Source: Bacteroidota bacterium
GTDB lineage: Bacteria; Bacteroidota; Bacteroidia; Chitinophagales; Chitinophagaceae
Direction: 5' to 3'
Assembly (NCBI GenBank): GCA_018267615.1
Contig: JAFDYD010000006.1
Span: forward strand, 1-64,000
Length of the DNA: 64,000 nucleotides
A program made the position numbers and the translations under genes. The notes beneath the pieces are model-generated. The model was not told where the DNA came from. It was given only the letters and a program-made list of their open reading frames with translations, and searched no databases. Shown in pieces: positions 27,715 to 36,617 of this stretch. Every line of letters starts with the position of its first letter. The first letter of the stretch is position 1.

Positions 27715-28114
27715 AAAAAATAATTGGTTGTTGAAAATTTTTTACAATCGGTTTGATTTGTTCTATGATGAAGGGTGGAATGGATCGGCGATATTGATCT
27801 AAGCGAAATTGTTTTGATTCATAAATTTCCCAATACAAAAAATAAATTCAGAGTGATTTCGGATTTTTTTTTGAGAGTGATTACCGATAAGAGTATTTCT
27901 CTAAAAGTTTTTTCGTATCTCGATTTTTAAATTTATTTCCATTTTGGAAGTCATTCACTAATCACTAAAGGATATTGAATAATCATTTGCAGACATTTTA
28001 AGTCTAGTAGCAGTCTTGAAACAAATTGGAACTGTGACGCATCATTTTTTTGGACATTTAAAAATGTAGATTTGATCGTGTCTGATTGCACGAACCGATT
28101 TATACAGCTAAGGC
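27715..28114. promoter_or_regulatory. Divergent promoter region between AraC and receptor genes
   Basis: 400 bp without coding potential. GAGTGATT occurs as a direct repeat at 27851-27858 and 27875-27882, each followed by a CGGA/CCGA-like end. Closer to the receptor gene is a fourth copy of the cluster motif on the plus strand: TTTTGGACA, 16 bases, TGATC (28048-28077), then 23 bases and TATACA (28101-28106). A TAGATTTG box (28067-28074) overlaps it and offers another -7 position. Confidence 0.5.
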
Positions 28115-30799
28115 ATGAAACATATTTTTGCAGTGATAATTTTTTTTTGCCATTCAACATATCTTCTTGCTCAAAGCGATAAAACTTTGTTGGTTGGAAG
28201 AGTATTGGATTCGGTTGGCAAAATCCCGCTTGATCTCGCTAGTATTACGATCTATAAATTGGGCGACAGCGTTGCGGAAAAAAAAACACTCACAAATAAG
28301 AATGGTGTTTTCGAAATCAACAACCTTTCTACTTATCAAAAATTTAAACTAATTATTAGCCATACTGGTTATGATGACTGTCATCAAGAATTTTCATTCG
28401 ACGGAAAACGATTTATGGACCTAGGTGACATCAGAATGAAATTTCACTCTGTAGAGCTCGATACAGTTTTTGTACAGACGCAACTCCCTTCTATAATTAT
28501 CAAAAAAGATACTGTCGAATACAACGCGAGTTCATTTAAAACAAGGCCGAATGCAGTGATTGAAGAATTATTGCGGAAGCTACCTGGGCTTGAGATCGAT
28601 GTGTTTGGAAATATAAAATTTCATGGCAGGACGGTTTCAAAAATATTGATTGACGGAAGAGAATTTTTCGGAAACGATTTTCTTATGGCTACTCGAAATT
28701 TGCCGGCGGATATGGTAAATAAAATACAGGTGACTGATACGAGAACCATGGAGCAGGTGTTCAGCAACCGACCTGTAAATGGCATGGATAAAACCATTAA
28801 TATTAAATTGAAAAAGACAAAAAACGACTTGTTTGGTTATATACATGGAGGCATTGGTACTGATCAGCGATATGAATTTAGCGGCATGATTAATTATTTC
28901 GACGGCAACAAAAAATTAACTGTTGTTGGATCTGATAATAATATTAATAATGTTGGTTTTAGTTCGGGCGCAGATCTTGTAATTGTTAATCCTGGTAACG
29001 GTGTCACAAAAGCTGGCTTCATGGGAATCAATTATACTGACGAATGGAGTAGGAGACTGAAAGTAGGTGGAAGTTACAGCTATCAAAATACGAATACCAC
29101 TAATGAATCTTTAATAGACAGAAAGGAAATAATTGTTCCCGATTCGACATTCTTCACTAACACAAAAACCACTCAGCAGACTGGCAGCAACGGACACCGT
29201 GCCCAATTTACAATTCAATATGAACCTGATTCGTCTGATATAATAAATATTACGCCTGAAATTGGTTTTGGCAGTTCTCAAGGAAATATTTCCAATAAAG
29301 TGGCCACAACTACTACAGATGGCTCTAAGATTAACGAGAGCCAGGGAAATAATTTTGCAAATGGCACCAGCAATAATTACTCGGTGCGGTTGTTTTGGGG
29401 AAAAAAATTAAATGATAAAGGACAGTCTTTTACAGTTAATGCCGGAGTTATACAAAATCAACAGAAGAATACTTCTTTAAATGCATCGAAAAATATTTTT
29501 TACAAGAACAATTTCATAGACAGTGCCAGCAGCATAAATCAGAAAATAACCAACAATACCAGCGGCGGAGTTTACGAAGTCGGTTTTTCTTTTAATGAGC
29601 CGATAAGCAATTCTGTGAGACTGATCTTGCAGGAAAATTTGAATGTTACGGGTTCAACTACAGATAAAATTACTTATAGTCTTGATAGCTCGGGAAATGT
29701 TGCAGGAGTCGATTCTGTGTATTCGGGGAAATTCAATTCTGTCACTACAATTAATACCTCGAATTTTTTAATCGAGTACAACAAAAAAAAGTGGGAAGTA
29801 TCGGCCGGAGTTACCGGTATCTACAATCAATTGCGTAATAATATCGGTGTGGACAAAAGTTTAGTTCGGCAACATGAGCTGAATTTTTCGCCTTCGGCAA
29901 ACATAATTTTTCATTTCAACAAGGAACAGAACGTTCGTTTCAATTATTCGGCCGGGAGTCAGCAGCCAATTCAGGAACAATTGCAGCCGGTTCCTGATAA
30001 TAGCAATCCTCTTTATGTGAAATTGGGAAATCCTTATCTCAGGCCGTCGTTTTTTCAAAATTATGGACTATCGTACTCAATGTCGGCCGTCACAAAAAGC
30101 GTTGATCTTGCGTTTCAATATTCACCCATCACTAACAAAATTGTAAATGAAATTTTTTATGATGATTACGGGAGGCAGGCGAGCCGATTTATAAATGTAA
30201 ATGGGAGTTTTGGATTAGGAGGTAATATAAATTTTACGAAGTATAAGAAAACTGAAAATATCAATTTTCATATTTCCACCGGGATCACCTTAAATTATAA
30301 TCGCGATATTTCGATGTCTAATAATCAACAGATCGTTTCTAACATCACAAATGGAGTGGTGCAAATAGGTGGTGGTTTTAACTATAAGGAATTGGTGTCT
30401 GTTGATTGCAATTATAATTTTTCTTATAACGATGTTAAATACAACAATTCTTATGCGCAAACTACTAATTACACGATACAATCATTGAACGGCAGCTTTT
30501 CAGTTAATTGGAATTCGCTCAGGTTCATAAATAATTTAAATTATTTATACAATAGCAATATTTCACATGGATTTAGTCCCAGTTCATTATTATGGAATGT
30601 CGGTATTTCCAAATCTTTTTTTAAAAAGCAAAATGTACAGGGGAAGCTTATTATTTATGATTTGTTGAAACAGAATACAAATTTGCGTAGAACTATTACA
30701 AGTAATTATATCGAAGATTCACAATCTAATATCCTGCAACGATATGCTCTTCTAAGCATGACTTACTATTTTAAAAATAGTAGTAAATTAGGAAAGTAA
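28115..30799 (+). CDS. Outer-membrane beta-barrel receptor-like protein (TonB-dependent type)
   Basis: An 894-residue outer-membrane protein. A signal peptide (1-19, ending in LLAQ) is followed by a carboxypeptidase-like domain (about 24-105, VGRVLDSVGKIPLDLASITI). A reduced plug region follows (about 130-225, PNAVIEELLRKLPGLEIDVF, then ILIDGREFFGNDF), then a large barrel of the 'outer membrane beta-barrel family' type. Such proteins lack the SusD partner and a classic plug signature. It is divergent from the AraC regulator and may import or export a product tied to the cluster, which is inference. Confidence 0.88.
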   Translation: MKHIFAVIIFFCHSTYLLAQSDKTLLVGRVLDSVGKIPLDLASITIYKLGDSVAEKKTLTNKNGVFEINNLSTYQKFKLIISHTGYDDCHQEFSFDGKRFMDLGDIRMKFHSVELDTVFVQTQLPSIIIKKDTVEYNASSFKTRPNAVIEELLRKLPGLEIDVFGNIKFHGRTVSKILIDGREFFGNDFLMATRNLPADMVNKIQVTDTRTMEQVFSNRPVNGMDKTINIKLKKTKNDLFGYIHGGIGTDQRYEFSGMINYFDGNKKLTVVGSDNNINNVGFSSGADLVIVNPGNGVTKAGFMGINYTDEWSRRLKVGGSYSYQNTNTTNESLIDRKEIIVPDSTFFTNTKTTQQTGSNGHRAQFTIQYEPDSSDIINITPEIGFGSSQGNISNKVATTTTDGSKINESQGNNFANGTSNNYSVRLFWGKKLNDKGQSFTVNAGVIQNQQKNTSLNASKNIFYKNNFIDSASSINQKITNNTSGGVYEVGFSFNEPISNSVRLILQENLNVTGSTTDKITYSLDSSGNVAGVDSVYSGKFNSVTTINTSNFLIEYNKKKWEVSAGVTGIYNQLRNNIGVDKSLVRQHELNFSPSANIIFHFNKEQNVRFNYSAGSQQPIQEQLQPVPDNSNPLYVKLGNPYLRPSFFQNYGLSYSMSAVTKSVDLAFQYSPITNKIVNEIFYDDYGRQASRFINVNGSFGLGGNINFTKYKKTENINFHISTGITLNYNRDISMSNNQQIVSNITNGVVQIGGGFNYKELVSVDCNYNFSYNDVKYNNSYAQTTNYTIQSLNGSFSVNWNSLRFINNLNYLYNSNISHGFSPSSLLWNVGISKSFFKKQNVQGKLIIYDLLKQNTNLRRTITSNYIEDSQSNILQRYALLSMTYYFKNSSKLGK

Positions 30800-30803
30800 G
30801 ATT

Positions 30804-31724
30804 TTATAATCTCAATGCCCTCGGCGATACGGAGAAATATTTTTTAAACGCCCGGTTGAAACTATTTGTTTCCTTATAGCCCAATTCAGAAGAGATATCA
30901 CGGATTTTTCGCGTTGTAGTTGAAATTAAATGAAATCCTTTTTGCATGCATTGATCAAGTACGTACGAATGCAAATCCACACTAAATAGTCTTTTGAAAT
31001 TCCGGCTTAGTGTTTTTTGATGCATAAAATTCTGCTTGGACAAAATTGACAGCTTATGAAGTTGAATATTTGGATTTGATTTTATTTTCTGCCAAATATT
31101 TAATAACGCCTCTTTGTGTGGACTCGGGCAAAGGCTGCTCATTATTTTTTTTTCTTTTATAGCTTTTCGATAGAGGTTTAACAATTCAAGCATTTGAACC
31201 TTAAGTTCTACTTGGAGTTCTATGCCGGTCTCTCTACAATTTTTAATATTTGAGATAATTTGATTGAATAAATAATCGATGACAACTGGTTCAGCTTGAA
31301 CTCCGTCTTTGTCTCCCAATTGAGCCGCCTGAAATATTTTCCAAATATGTTCATTGTTGTAGGCGATATCTCTTATCCAATTTGATTCAAGTTCTATATA
31401 TATTAGTTCGGGAGAACCTTTTGGAAAAAAAAACTCTTGCGTTCCCTTCGGCACGTAATGTAAACCTATCGAGCCTGATTGTTGTATCAATGCGACCGTT
31501 GGCTTGTCAAATTCTGCAAAAAAAGTTGCCGGGCATTCGAGGATAAGTTGATACAGGTAGATATTAAAACCAACGGCGTTGAACTCCTGTATTAATAAAT
31601 GCCCGGCATCAAGTTTTTTGTAGATGGATTTAGTCCACGGTAAAATATATTTTTGAAGATGCGGATGCACGAACACATCTTCAATATTGTTGGATCGTTT
31701 GGTGTCAGTCAGAAATTTCATCAT
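30804..31724 (-). CDS. AraC-family transcriptional regulator
   Basis: A 306-residue AraC-type regulator. The C-terminal DNA-binding part (about 215-306) shows NIQLHKLSILSKQNFMHQKT, LSRNFKRLFSVDLHSYVLDQ, then IRDISSELGYKETNSFNRAF and KKYFSVSPRALRL. It converges on the receptor gene with five bases between stops. It is related in layout to the regulator at 32149-33132 (both have a YVLDQ/FVLDQ-xMQK block), so the two probably arose by duplication. Confidence 0.88.
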   Translation of the reverse strand: MMKFLTDTKRSNNIEDVFVHPHLQKYILPWTKSIYKKLDAGHLLIQEFNAVGFNIYLYQLILECPATFFAEFDKPTVALIQQSGSIGLHYVPKGTQEFFFPKGSPELIYIELESNWIRDIAYNNEHIWKIFQAAQLGDKDGVQAEPVVIDYLFNQIISNIKNCRETGIELQVELKVQMLELLNLYRKAIKEKKIMSSLCPSPHKEALLNIWQKIKSNPNIQLHKLSILSKQNFMHQKTLSRNFKRLFSVDLHSYVLDQCMQKGFHLISTTTRKIRDISSELGYKETNSFNRAFKKYFSVSPRALRL

Positions 31725-31865
31725 AGGCCCAATGGGTTTTCATATTAGTGGATAGCAATTTTCAGGAGGATAAATTTCCGTATTGGATATTAAAAATTTG
31801 AGTGAATCAGAAATTTTATTTATAGGTGAATTTGGATAAGAGGAAATGTTTAAATGTGACATAGG

Positions 31866-32130
31866 GTTTGAACCATGATTAACGGATTGAGGGATTGCCA
31901 TGAAAAGCGAGCCTTTATTCGAATGGAGTGGCAAAGCGAGAAGGCTAGTACAGTAGCCTGGCTGTTTGCGAAGATTTTTTTTAATAGTTGGCTGGGGATT
32001 TCTCATCCGCCATATGAACATGATATTATAAATCGCTGCTAGCGGATTCGAAATGACGATTGATGTTCATCATAGCGCCTCGATGATTGTTGTATATGGT
32101 AAGCCTTCAATCCTTTAATCATGGTTCAAA
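31866..32130. repeat. 'GAACCATGATT' hairpin element carrying a nested repeat
   Basis: The left arm TTTGAACCATGATTAACGG (from 31867) continues GATTGAGGGATTGCCATGA, and the right arm ends CCTTTAATCATGGTTCAAA at 32130, as in the other members of this family. Instead of the usual short centre, about 190 bp separates the arms. That centre contains a GCTGGGGATTTCTC to GATTCGAAATGACG segment (about 31992-32058) that belongs to a second repeat family. The 31725-32148 gap holds no convincing gene. Confidence 0.75.
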
Positions 32131-32148
32131 AAATGCCGGCAAGTAAAT

Positions 32149-33132
32149 TCACTCCTGTCTTTTTCTCATTTCGCTTGGCAAGAGACCAAAATAATTTTTG
32201 AATGCTTTTCCGAAATTGGATTGGTCGAAGTATCCGAGCTGGATGGCAATTGAGCTGATGGAATACCTATTGTCTAAGACCATCAGTCTTGCTTTTTGCA
32301 TCACCTGGTCGAGCACAAATTGATGGAGCGTTATATTGAATTCGTTCTTGAAATTTATTTTCAGCGTATTGGCATTGATGTTGAATTTTTTGGACAGGTT
32401 TTCGACGCTGCACTCATGGATATCCGGATCGGCTGCAATATATTCTTTGATTTCTGAAAGTGTTTTTTCTGTTCCTGGTAAGATAATATGATTGCGGTTA
32501 TCCGATCCCGTTAGGTAGTCTTCATAGATGGATAATAGTTTGTAGATGTCGCTGGTGAGTGCCAGGTTGAGAGCGTTTCCTTCTTTATTTTGTCCGCGTA
32601 TATCGCGGACAACATCGCGGATCTCTCTTGTGATGAGGCCGGGGCGCAATGGATGCCCGGAATGACTGCTGTCATTCAGCTTGTGCATTAGATCTTTGAT
32701 GTCTACATGCGTGAGAGATAGCTCATTGATATATGGAGAATGTAGTTCGATATGGAAAGATTCATATTCTCCTTTTTCGAAAAGTGCTTCATTGGCGCCG
32801 TTAGGAATATAAAACATATTGTACCGTGACTCTCGCAGTGTGATTTTTCCAAATCCTTTGAGGAGGCAAGGGATACTGCCCATGAGCATGAATTGTAAAA
32901 CCAATGTTGGTATTTCACTGAATGGAAATAATACGATGTTGTTTTCGATGATAAAACGATAGATATAGATGTTGAACAATTTTGTATTCAACTCCTGTGT
33001 TAAAATATATCCGAAATGATATTGCCGGAAATACACAGTGGCCCATTTCGCCACTTGCTTCGTGAGCGTAGCGGGAACAGAAAGCTGCACACCTTCGTCT
33101 TCTCTTTTTATGGGATCGGCCAAAATGAGCAT
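32149..33132 (-). CDS. AraC-family transcriptional regulator
   Basis: A 327-residue regulator. The sensor part includes MFYIPNGANEALFEKGEYES. The C-terminal helix-turn-helix pair (about 230-325) shows CSVENLSKKFNINANTLKIN, FKNEFNITLHQFVLDQVMQK and SSIAIQLGYFDQSNFGKAFK with NYFGLLPSEMRK. Its architecture matches the neighbouring regulator at 30804-31724. It is monocistronic, with no obvious structural gene next to it. Confidence 0.9.
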   Translation of the reverse strand: MLILADPIKREDEGVQLSVPATLTKQVAKWATVYFRQYHFGYILTQELNTKLFNIYIYRFIIENNIVLFPFSEIPTLVLQFMLMGSIPCLLKGFGKITLRESRYNMFYIPNGANEALFEKGEYESFHIELHSPYINELSLTHVDIKDLMHKLNDSSHSGHPLRPGLITREIRDVVRDIRGQNKEGNALNLALTSDIYKLLSIYEDYLTGSDNRNHIILPGTEKTLSEIKEYIAADPDIHECSVENLSKKFNINANTLKINFKNEFNITLHQFVLDQVMQKARLMVLDNRYSISSIAIQLGYFDQSNFGKAFKNYFGLLPSEMRKRQE

Positions 33133-33389
33133 GGAATTATTTAATTACATCTGCAATTTGTTTGGTATTATTCTGCGAATGGTTGAATTTTTCTGCATGC
33201 AATAGTAGGGTTCAAAAAGGGATGGGACGTTGCCGTAGTTTTATTGATTATTGCAATATAGATATAAACTAAATCTACATAGTTACCTGTATTGCTTTGT
33301 GTTGTTATCACACGAAGAATAAAATATATATGTTCAAAAGTTTGGAGAGAAACTTTTGTAAAACTCAATGCCAGTCACAAAACGACATT

Positions 33390-33523
33390 CTCATTCAAAA
33401 AAAAAATATTCAACGGTCAATATTCAATAATCAATGTTCAAGTTTTAACTCAAAATCAGTGCCTGAATTGAAACTTCTGTATTGATTTATTGAATATTGA
33501 CCGTTGAATATTTTTTTGAGTGC
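33390..33523. repeat. 'AATATTCAATAATCAAT' hairpin, copy 1
   Basis: Arms AATATTCAACGGTCAATATT plus CAATAATCAATGTTCAAG and the reverse partner ending GACCGTTGAATATTTTTTTG form a long, nearly perfect stem around a short centre. It lies 32 bp from the end of the response-regulator gene, in a 422-bp gap (33133-33554) that otherwise shows no gene. Related copies are at 54567 and 63311. Confidence 0.8.
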
Positions 33524-33554
33524 AAATATTTACTTCCAGCTATTCAAAAAAAAG

Positions 33555-34259
33555 TTATGCCGGGGTCGGAACTACAAGACGGAATCCATTTCCATGAATG
33601 TTTACGATTTCAATATTTGAATCTTCTCTCAGGTATTTTCTGAGTTTTGCAATATACACATCCATACTGCGGCCATTGAAGTAAGTATCACTGCCCCAGA
33701 TTTTTTTCAATGCAGCTTCTCTCGACAACAGGTCGTTCATATGTTCGCAGAGCATTTTCAGCAATTCATTTTCTTTGGGAGAAAGCGTTTGCATCTGACC
33801 GTTATGATTCAGCTCGCGCAATTTTGGGTTGAAATGATAAGAGCCAAGATCGAATTCTTTGTTCTCCGTTTCTTTATTTACATCATCGTTGCGTTTTAAG
33901 ATTGCTTTTATTTTCAGCAATAGGACTTCGCTGTCGAATGGTTTTGTGATATAGTCATCGGCGCCGAGTTTATAACCCTGGATGATATCTTCCTTCATCG
34001 TTTTTGCGCTGATAAAAAATAAAGGAACGTCTGGATTTACATCGCGGATTTCTTCGGCGAGTGTAAAGCCATCCATATGGGGCATCATCACATCCAATAG
34101 GCATAGATCAAAGTGTTCGCGTTGAAATGCGGCAAGTCCCAATCTTCCGTCTCTTTCCAGGGTAACATCAAAATCATTCAGCTCTAGATAATTTTTCAAA
34201 ACCATACCCAGGTTCTGGTCATCTTCACACAATAAAATTTTTGATTTCTTTCCTTCCAT
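33555..34259 (-). CDS. OmpR/RprY-type response regulator (orphan)
   Basis: A 234-residue two-component response regulator. The receiver domain (about 6-122) has the acidic pocket CEDD (11-14), phosphoacceptor D56 (LLDVMMP), S84 (FISAK) and K106 (ITKPF). A winged-helix DNA-binding domain follows (about 135-230, LSPKENELLKMLCEHMNDLL and SMDVYIAKLRKYLREDSNIE). No histidine kinase gene is adjacent, so its sensor must be encoded elsewhere. Confidence 0.93.
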   Translation of the reverse strand: MEGKKSKILLCEDDQNLGMVLKNYLELNDFDVTLERDGRLGLAAFQREHFDLCLLDVMMPHMDGFTLAEEIRDVNPDVPLFFISAKTMKEDIIQGYKLGADDYITKPFDSEVLLLKIKAILKRNDDVNKETENKEFDLGSYHFNPKLRELNHNGQMQTLSPKENELLKMLCEHMNDLLSREAALKKIWGSDTYFNGRSMDVYIAKLRKYLREDSNIEIVNIHGNGFRLVVPTPA

Positions 34260-34348
34260 AGTGAATCATTTAAGTACAAATAAAATTAAATCATTTGCGG
34301 GGATTAGCATGCGAGCGTGTAATTTTTTGTTAATAAAGGCGGTGATGG

Positions 34349-34509
34349 GTTGGTTAGTCGATAAGTTTTGAACCATGATTAAAGGATTGAAGGATTACCA
34401 TGAGATTCTACTAATTGCTACACTATAGGTTACAGATCGTATTGTCGCTTGTTAACTTCATGGTAATCCTTTAATCCTTTAATCATGGTTCAAAACTTAT
34501 CAACCAACT
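34349..34509. repeat. 'GAACCATGATT' hairpin, copy 1 (left of groES-like gene)
   Basis: The left arm AGTTTTGAACCATGATTAAA continues GGATTGAAGGATTACCATGA and the right arm mirrors it, ending TTAATCATGGTTCAAAACTT. Outer flanks GGTTGGTTAGTCGATA and ATCAACCAAC also pair in part. The centre (CTACACTATAGGTTACAGAT region) is nearly identical to that of the copy at 34901. Confidence 0.9.
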
Positions 34510-34527
34510 ACGCCTTAAATTTGCATC

Positions 34528-34899
34528 ATGCATCTTACTTCAGATAACAAATTCAAAAAGCTTGTGGTGATCGGCGACAGGGTTTTGATTCGCCCTTCGA
34601 AACCCAATGAACGTACCGACACCGGTTTATATCTTCCACCGGGTGTGCAGGAGAAGGAAAAAGTACAACAGGGATATATTATTAAAACCGGTCCCGGTTA
34701 TGCGATCCCTATGCCGGTTGATGATGAGCCCTGGAAGAGCGAAGACGAACAAGTGAAATATATTCCGCTACAGGCGCGTGAAGGTGATATCGCTATTTTT
34801 TTATTGAGTGGCGCGACAGAAGTCATTTACGAAGGCGATAAATATTTTATCGTTCCGCAGAGTGCGATATTGATGCTGGAGAGGGAGGAGACGATGTAG
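34528..34899 (+). CDS. GroES-like co-chaperonin (orphan cpn10)
   Basis: A 123-residue protein of the cpn10 fold: VVIGDRVLIRPSKPNERTDT, GLYLPPGVQEKEKVQQGYII, REGDIAIFLLSGATEVIYEG and a C-terminal YFIVPQSAILMLE. It is longer than canonical GroES (about 95 residues), with an insertion around PMPVDDEPWKSEDEQVKYIP. No groEL is next to it, so it is probably an accessory paralogue. A TAAATTTG -7 box (34516-34523) ends only four bases before the ATG, hinting at a leaderless transcript. The gene is bracketed by two near-identical hairpin repeats. Confidence 0.85.
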   Translation: MHLTSDNKFKKLVVIGDRVLIRPSKPNERTDTGLYLPPGVQEKEKVQQGYIIKTGPGYAIPMPVDDEPWKSEDEQVKYIPLQAREGDIAIFLLSGATEVIYEGDKYFIVPQSAILMLEREETM

Positions 34900-34900
34900 G

Positions 34901-35140
34901 TTGATTGGTCGATGGGTCGATAGGTTGATTGGTTGATTGGTTGAGAAGTTTTGAACCATGATTAAAGGATTGAAGGATTACCATGAGGTTCTGTTAATTG
35001 CTACACTATAGGTTACAGATCGTATTGTCGCTTGTTAACCTCATGGTAATCCTTCAATCCTTTAATCATGGTTCAAAACTTCTCAACAAATCAACCTTTC
35101 AACGAATCAACCTATCAACCAATCAACCCATCGACCAACC
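34901..35140. repeat. 'GAACCATGATT' hairpin, copy 2 (right of groES-like gene)
   Basis: The core is the same as at 34349-34509, differing at only about six positions by eye, including the unpaired centre. Outer arms are longer and built of GGTTGATTGGTT-type repeats on the left and their complements on the right (AATCAACCTATCAACCAATC). It fills the gap between the groES-like gene and lpxC. The palindrome would form a stem of more than 80 bp. Confidence 0.9.
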
Positions 35141-35183
35141 GACTCCGCACCACCTTTCCTGCCCAACTTTAGCTTCCAAACTG

Positions 35184-35191
35184 TATCTTTG
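35184..35191 (+). promoter_or_regulatory. -7 box of the lpxC/fabZ promoter
   Basis: TATCTTTG matches the Bacteroidota TAnnTTTG box, 19 bases before the lpxC ATG. I could not identify a convincing -33 element at normal spacing. Confidence 0.55.
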
Positions 35192-35210
35192 CACGTCTTA
35201 ATAAAAACGA

Positions 35211-36617
35211 ATGGATCTCAATTTCAGCCCAGACAAACAACATACATTGAACAGCCCGGTGAATATTTCGGGTACGGGATTGCATACCGGAATCAATGTG
35301 GATATGTCGCTTCGTCCAGCTAACCCCGGGTTTGGCTATCAGTTTCAACGTATTGACCTGCCTGGTCAGCCGATCATCAAGGCCGATTGCGACCTGGTTA
35401 CCGACACATCCCGTGGCACAACGCTTGAAGACAACGGAGCCAAGGTGAGTACGGTGGAGCATGTGCTGGCGGCGCTTGTTGGTATGGGTGTTGACAATTG
35501 CCTGATTGAATTGAATGGTCCGGAAATCCCTATTATCGATGGAAGTTCCGAACCTTTTGTGGAGATCATTGAAGAAGTGGGCGTGGTGGAACAGGATGCG
35601 GCGAAAGCATGGTATAGTATCGATACCAATATCACACACTATGATGAAAAGAAAAGAGTGGAAATGGTTGCGATGCCGGCCATGGAATATAAGGTAACGA
35701 CATTAATTGATTTTAATAGTCCCGTGTTGGGTCCACAACACGCGGGATTAAAAAAGATGTCCGATTTCAAAAATGAAATCGCTCCTTGTAGAACGTTTTG
35801 TTTTTTACATGAACTGGAAACATTGCTCGATAATAACCTGATCAAGGGTGGTGATATCAATAATGCGATTGTGGTGGTTGATAAGCCCGTTACTGATGAA
35901 GAAATGAGTCGTCTTGCAAAAGCTTTCAGGCGTGATAAAATAGAAGTGAAGAGTGAAGGCTACCTGAATAACCTGGAGTTGAGATTTCCCAATGAACCCG
36001 CACGTCACAAACTGCTTGATGTGATTGGAGATCTTGCGTTGATTGGATATCCATTGAAGGGGCATATTATCGCAAACAGGCCGGGGCATTCGACGAATGT
36101 TGATTTTGCGAGAAAGATTAAACATTATATCCGCAAGAACAAGCATGTAAAAAATATTCCGTTATACGATCCCAACCAGGCGCCGATTTATTCGACACAA
36201 CAGATAGAAAGAACTTTGCCGCATCGTTATCCGTTTTTGTTGGTGGATAAGATCATCGAACTAACGGACAAGCATATCGTCGGAATTAAGAATGTGACGT
36301 TTAATGAACCATTTTTTGTGGGACATTTTCCGGGCAACCCGATTATGCCAGGTGTGTTGCAGATCGAAGCACTTGCGCAGACAGGAGGCATTCTTGCAAT
36401 CAATGCGAGCATGTCTGGCGAGTATGATACTTATTTTTTAAAAATAGACAATTGCAAATTCAAGCAGAAAGTTGTGCCGGGAGATACGATGATTATGAAA
36501 CTTGAATTGATCAGTCCGATACGTCGCGGTATTGTTGAAATGAGAGGAACTGTGTTTGTAGGAAACAAAGTTGTGACGGAAGCGGATCTGATGGCCCAGT
36601 TGGTAAAGAGAAGTTAA
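35211..36617 (+). CDS. lpxC/fabZ: Bifunctional LpxC deacetylase / FabZ dehydratase
   Basis: A 468-residue fusion. Residues 1 to about 315 are UDP-3-O-acyl-GlcNAc deacetylase (LpxC), the committed step of lipid A synthesis, with zinc ligands H84 (VEHVLAAL), H266 and D270 (ARHKLLDVIGD) and H292 in PGHSTN. Residues about 325-468 are the hotdog-fold (3R)-hydroxyacyl-ACP dehydratase FabZ, with H372 (VGHFPGNPIMPG) and E386 in QIEALAQ. The fusion is known in Bacteroidota. lpxA follows directly, making a lipid A operon. Confidence 0.96.
   Translation: MDLNFSPDKQHTLNSPVNISGTGLHTGINVDMSLRPANPGFGYQFQRIDLPGQPIIKADCDLVTDTSRGTTLEDNGAKVSTVEHVLAALVGMGVDNCLIELNGPEIPIIDGSSEPFVEIIEEVGVVEQDAAKAWYSIDTNITHYDEKKRVEMVAMPAMEYKVTTLIDFNSPVLGPQHAGLKKMSDFKNEIAPCRTFCFLHELETLLDNNLIKGGDINNAIVVVDKPVTDEEMSRLAKAFRRDKIEVKSEGYLNNLELRFPNEPARHKLLDVIGDLALIGYPLKGHIIANRPGHSTNVDFARKIKHYIRKNKHVKNIPLYDPNQAPIYSTQQIERTLPHRYPFLLVDKIIELTDKHIVGIKNVTFNEPFFVGHFPGNPIMPGVLQIEALAQTGGILAINASMSGEYDTYFLKIDNCKFKQKVVPGDTMIMKLELISPIRRGIVEMRGTVFVGNKVVTEADLMAQLVKRS

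Noticed and set aside
31740..32021. A 93-codon open frame on the minus strand.
   Set aside because: It lies inside the nested repeat elements, contains no recognisable domain and its sequence follows the repeat arms. I treat it as chance.
33390..33523. A CRISPR array or insertion-sequence ends.
   Set aside because: There are only two arms in inverted orientation with a short centre, no regular spacers, and no transposase gene nearby.
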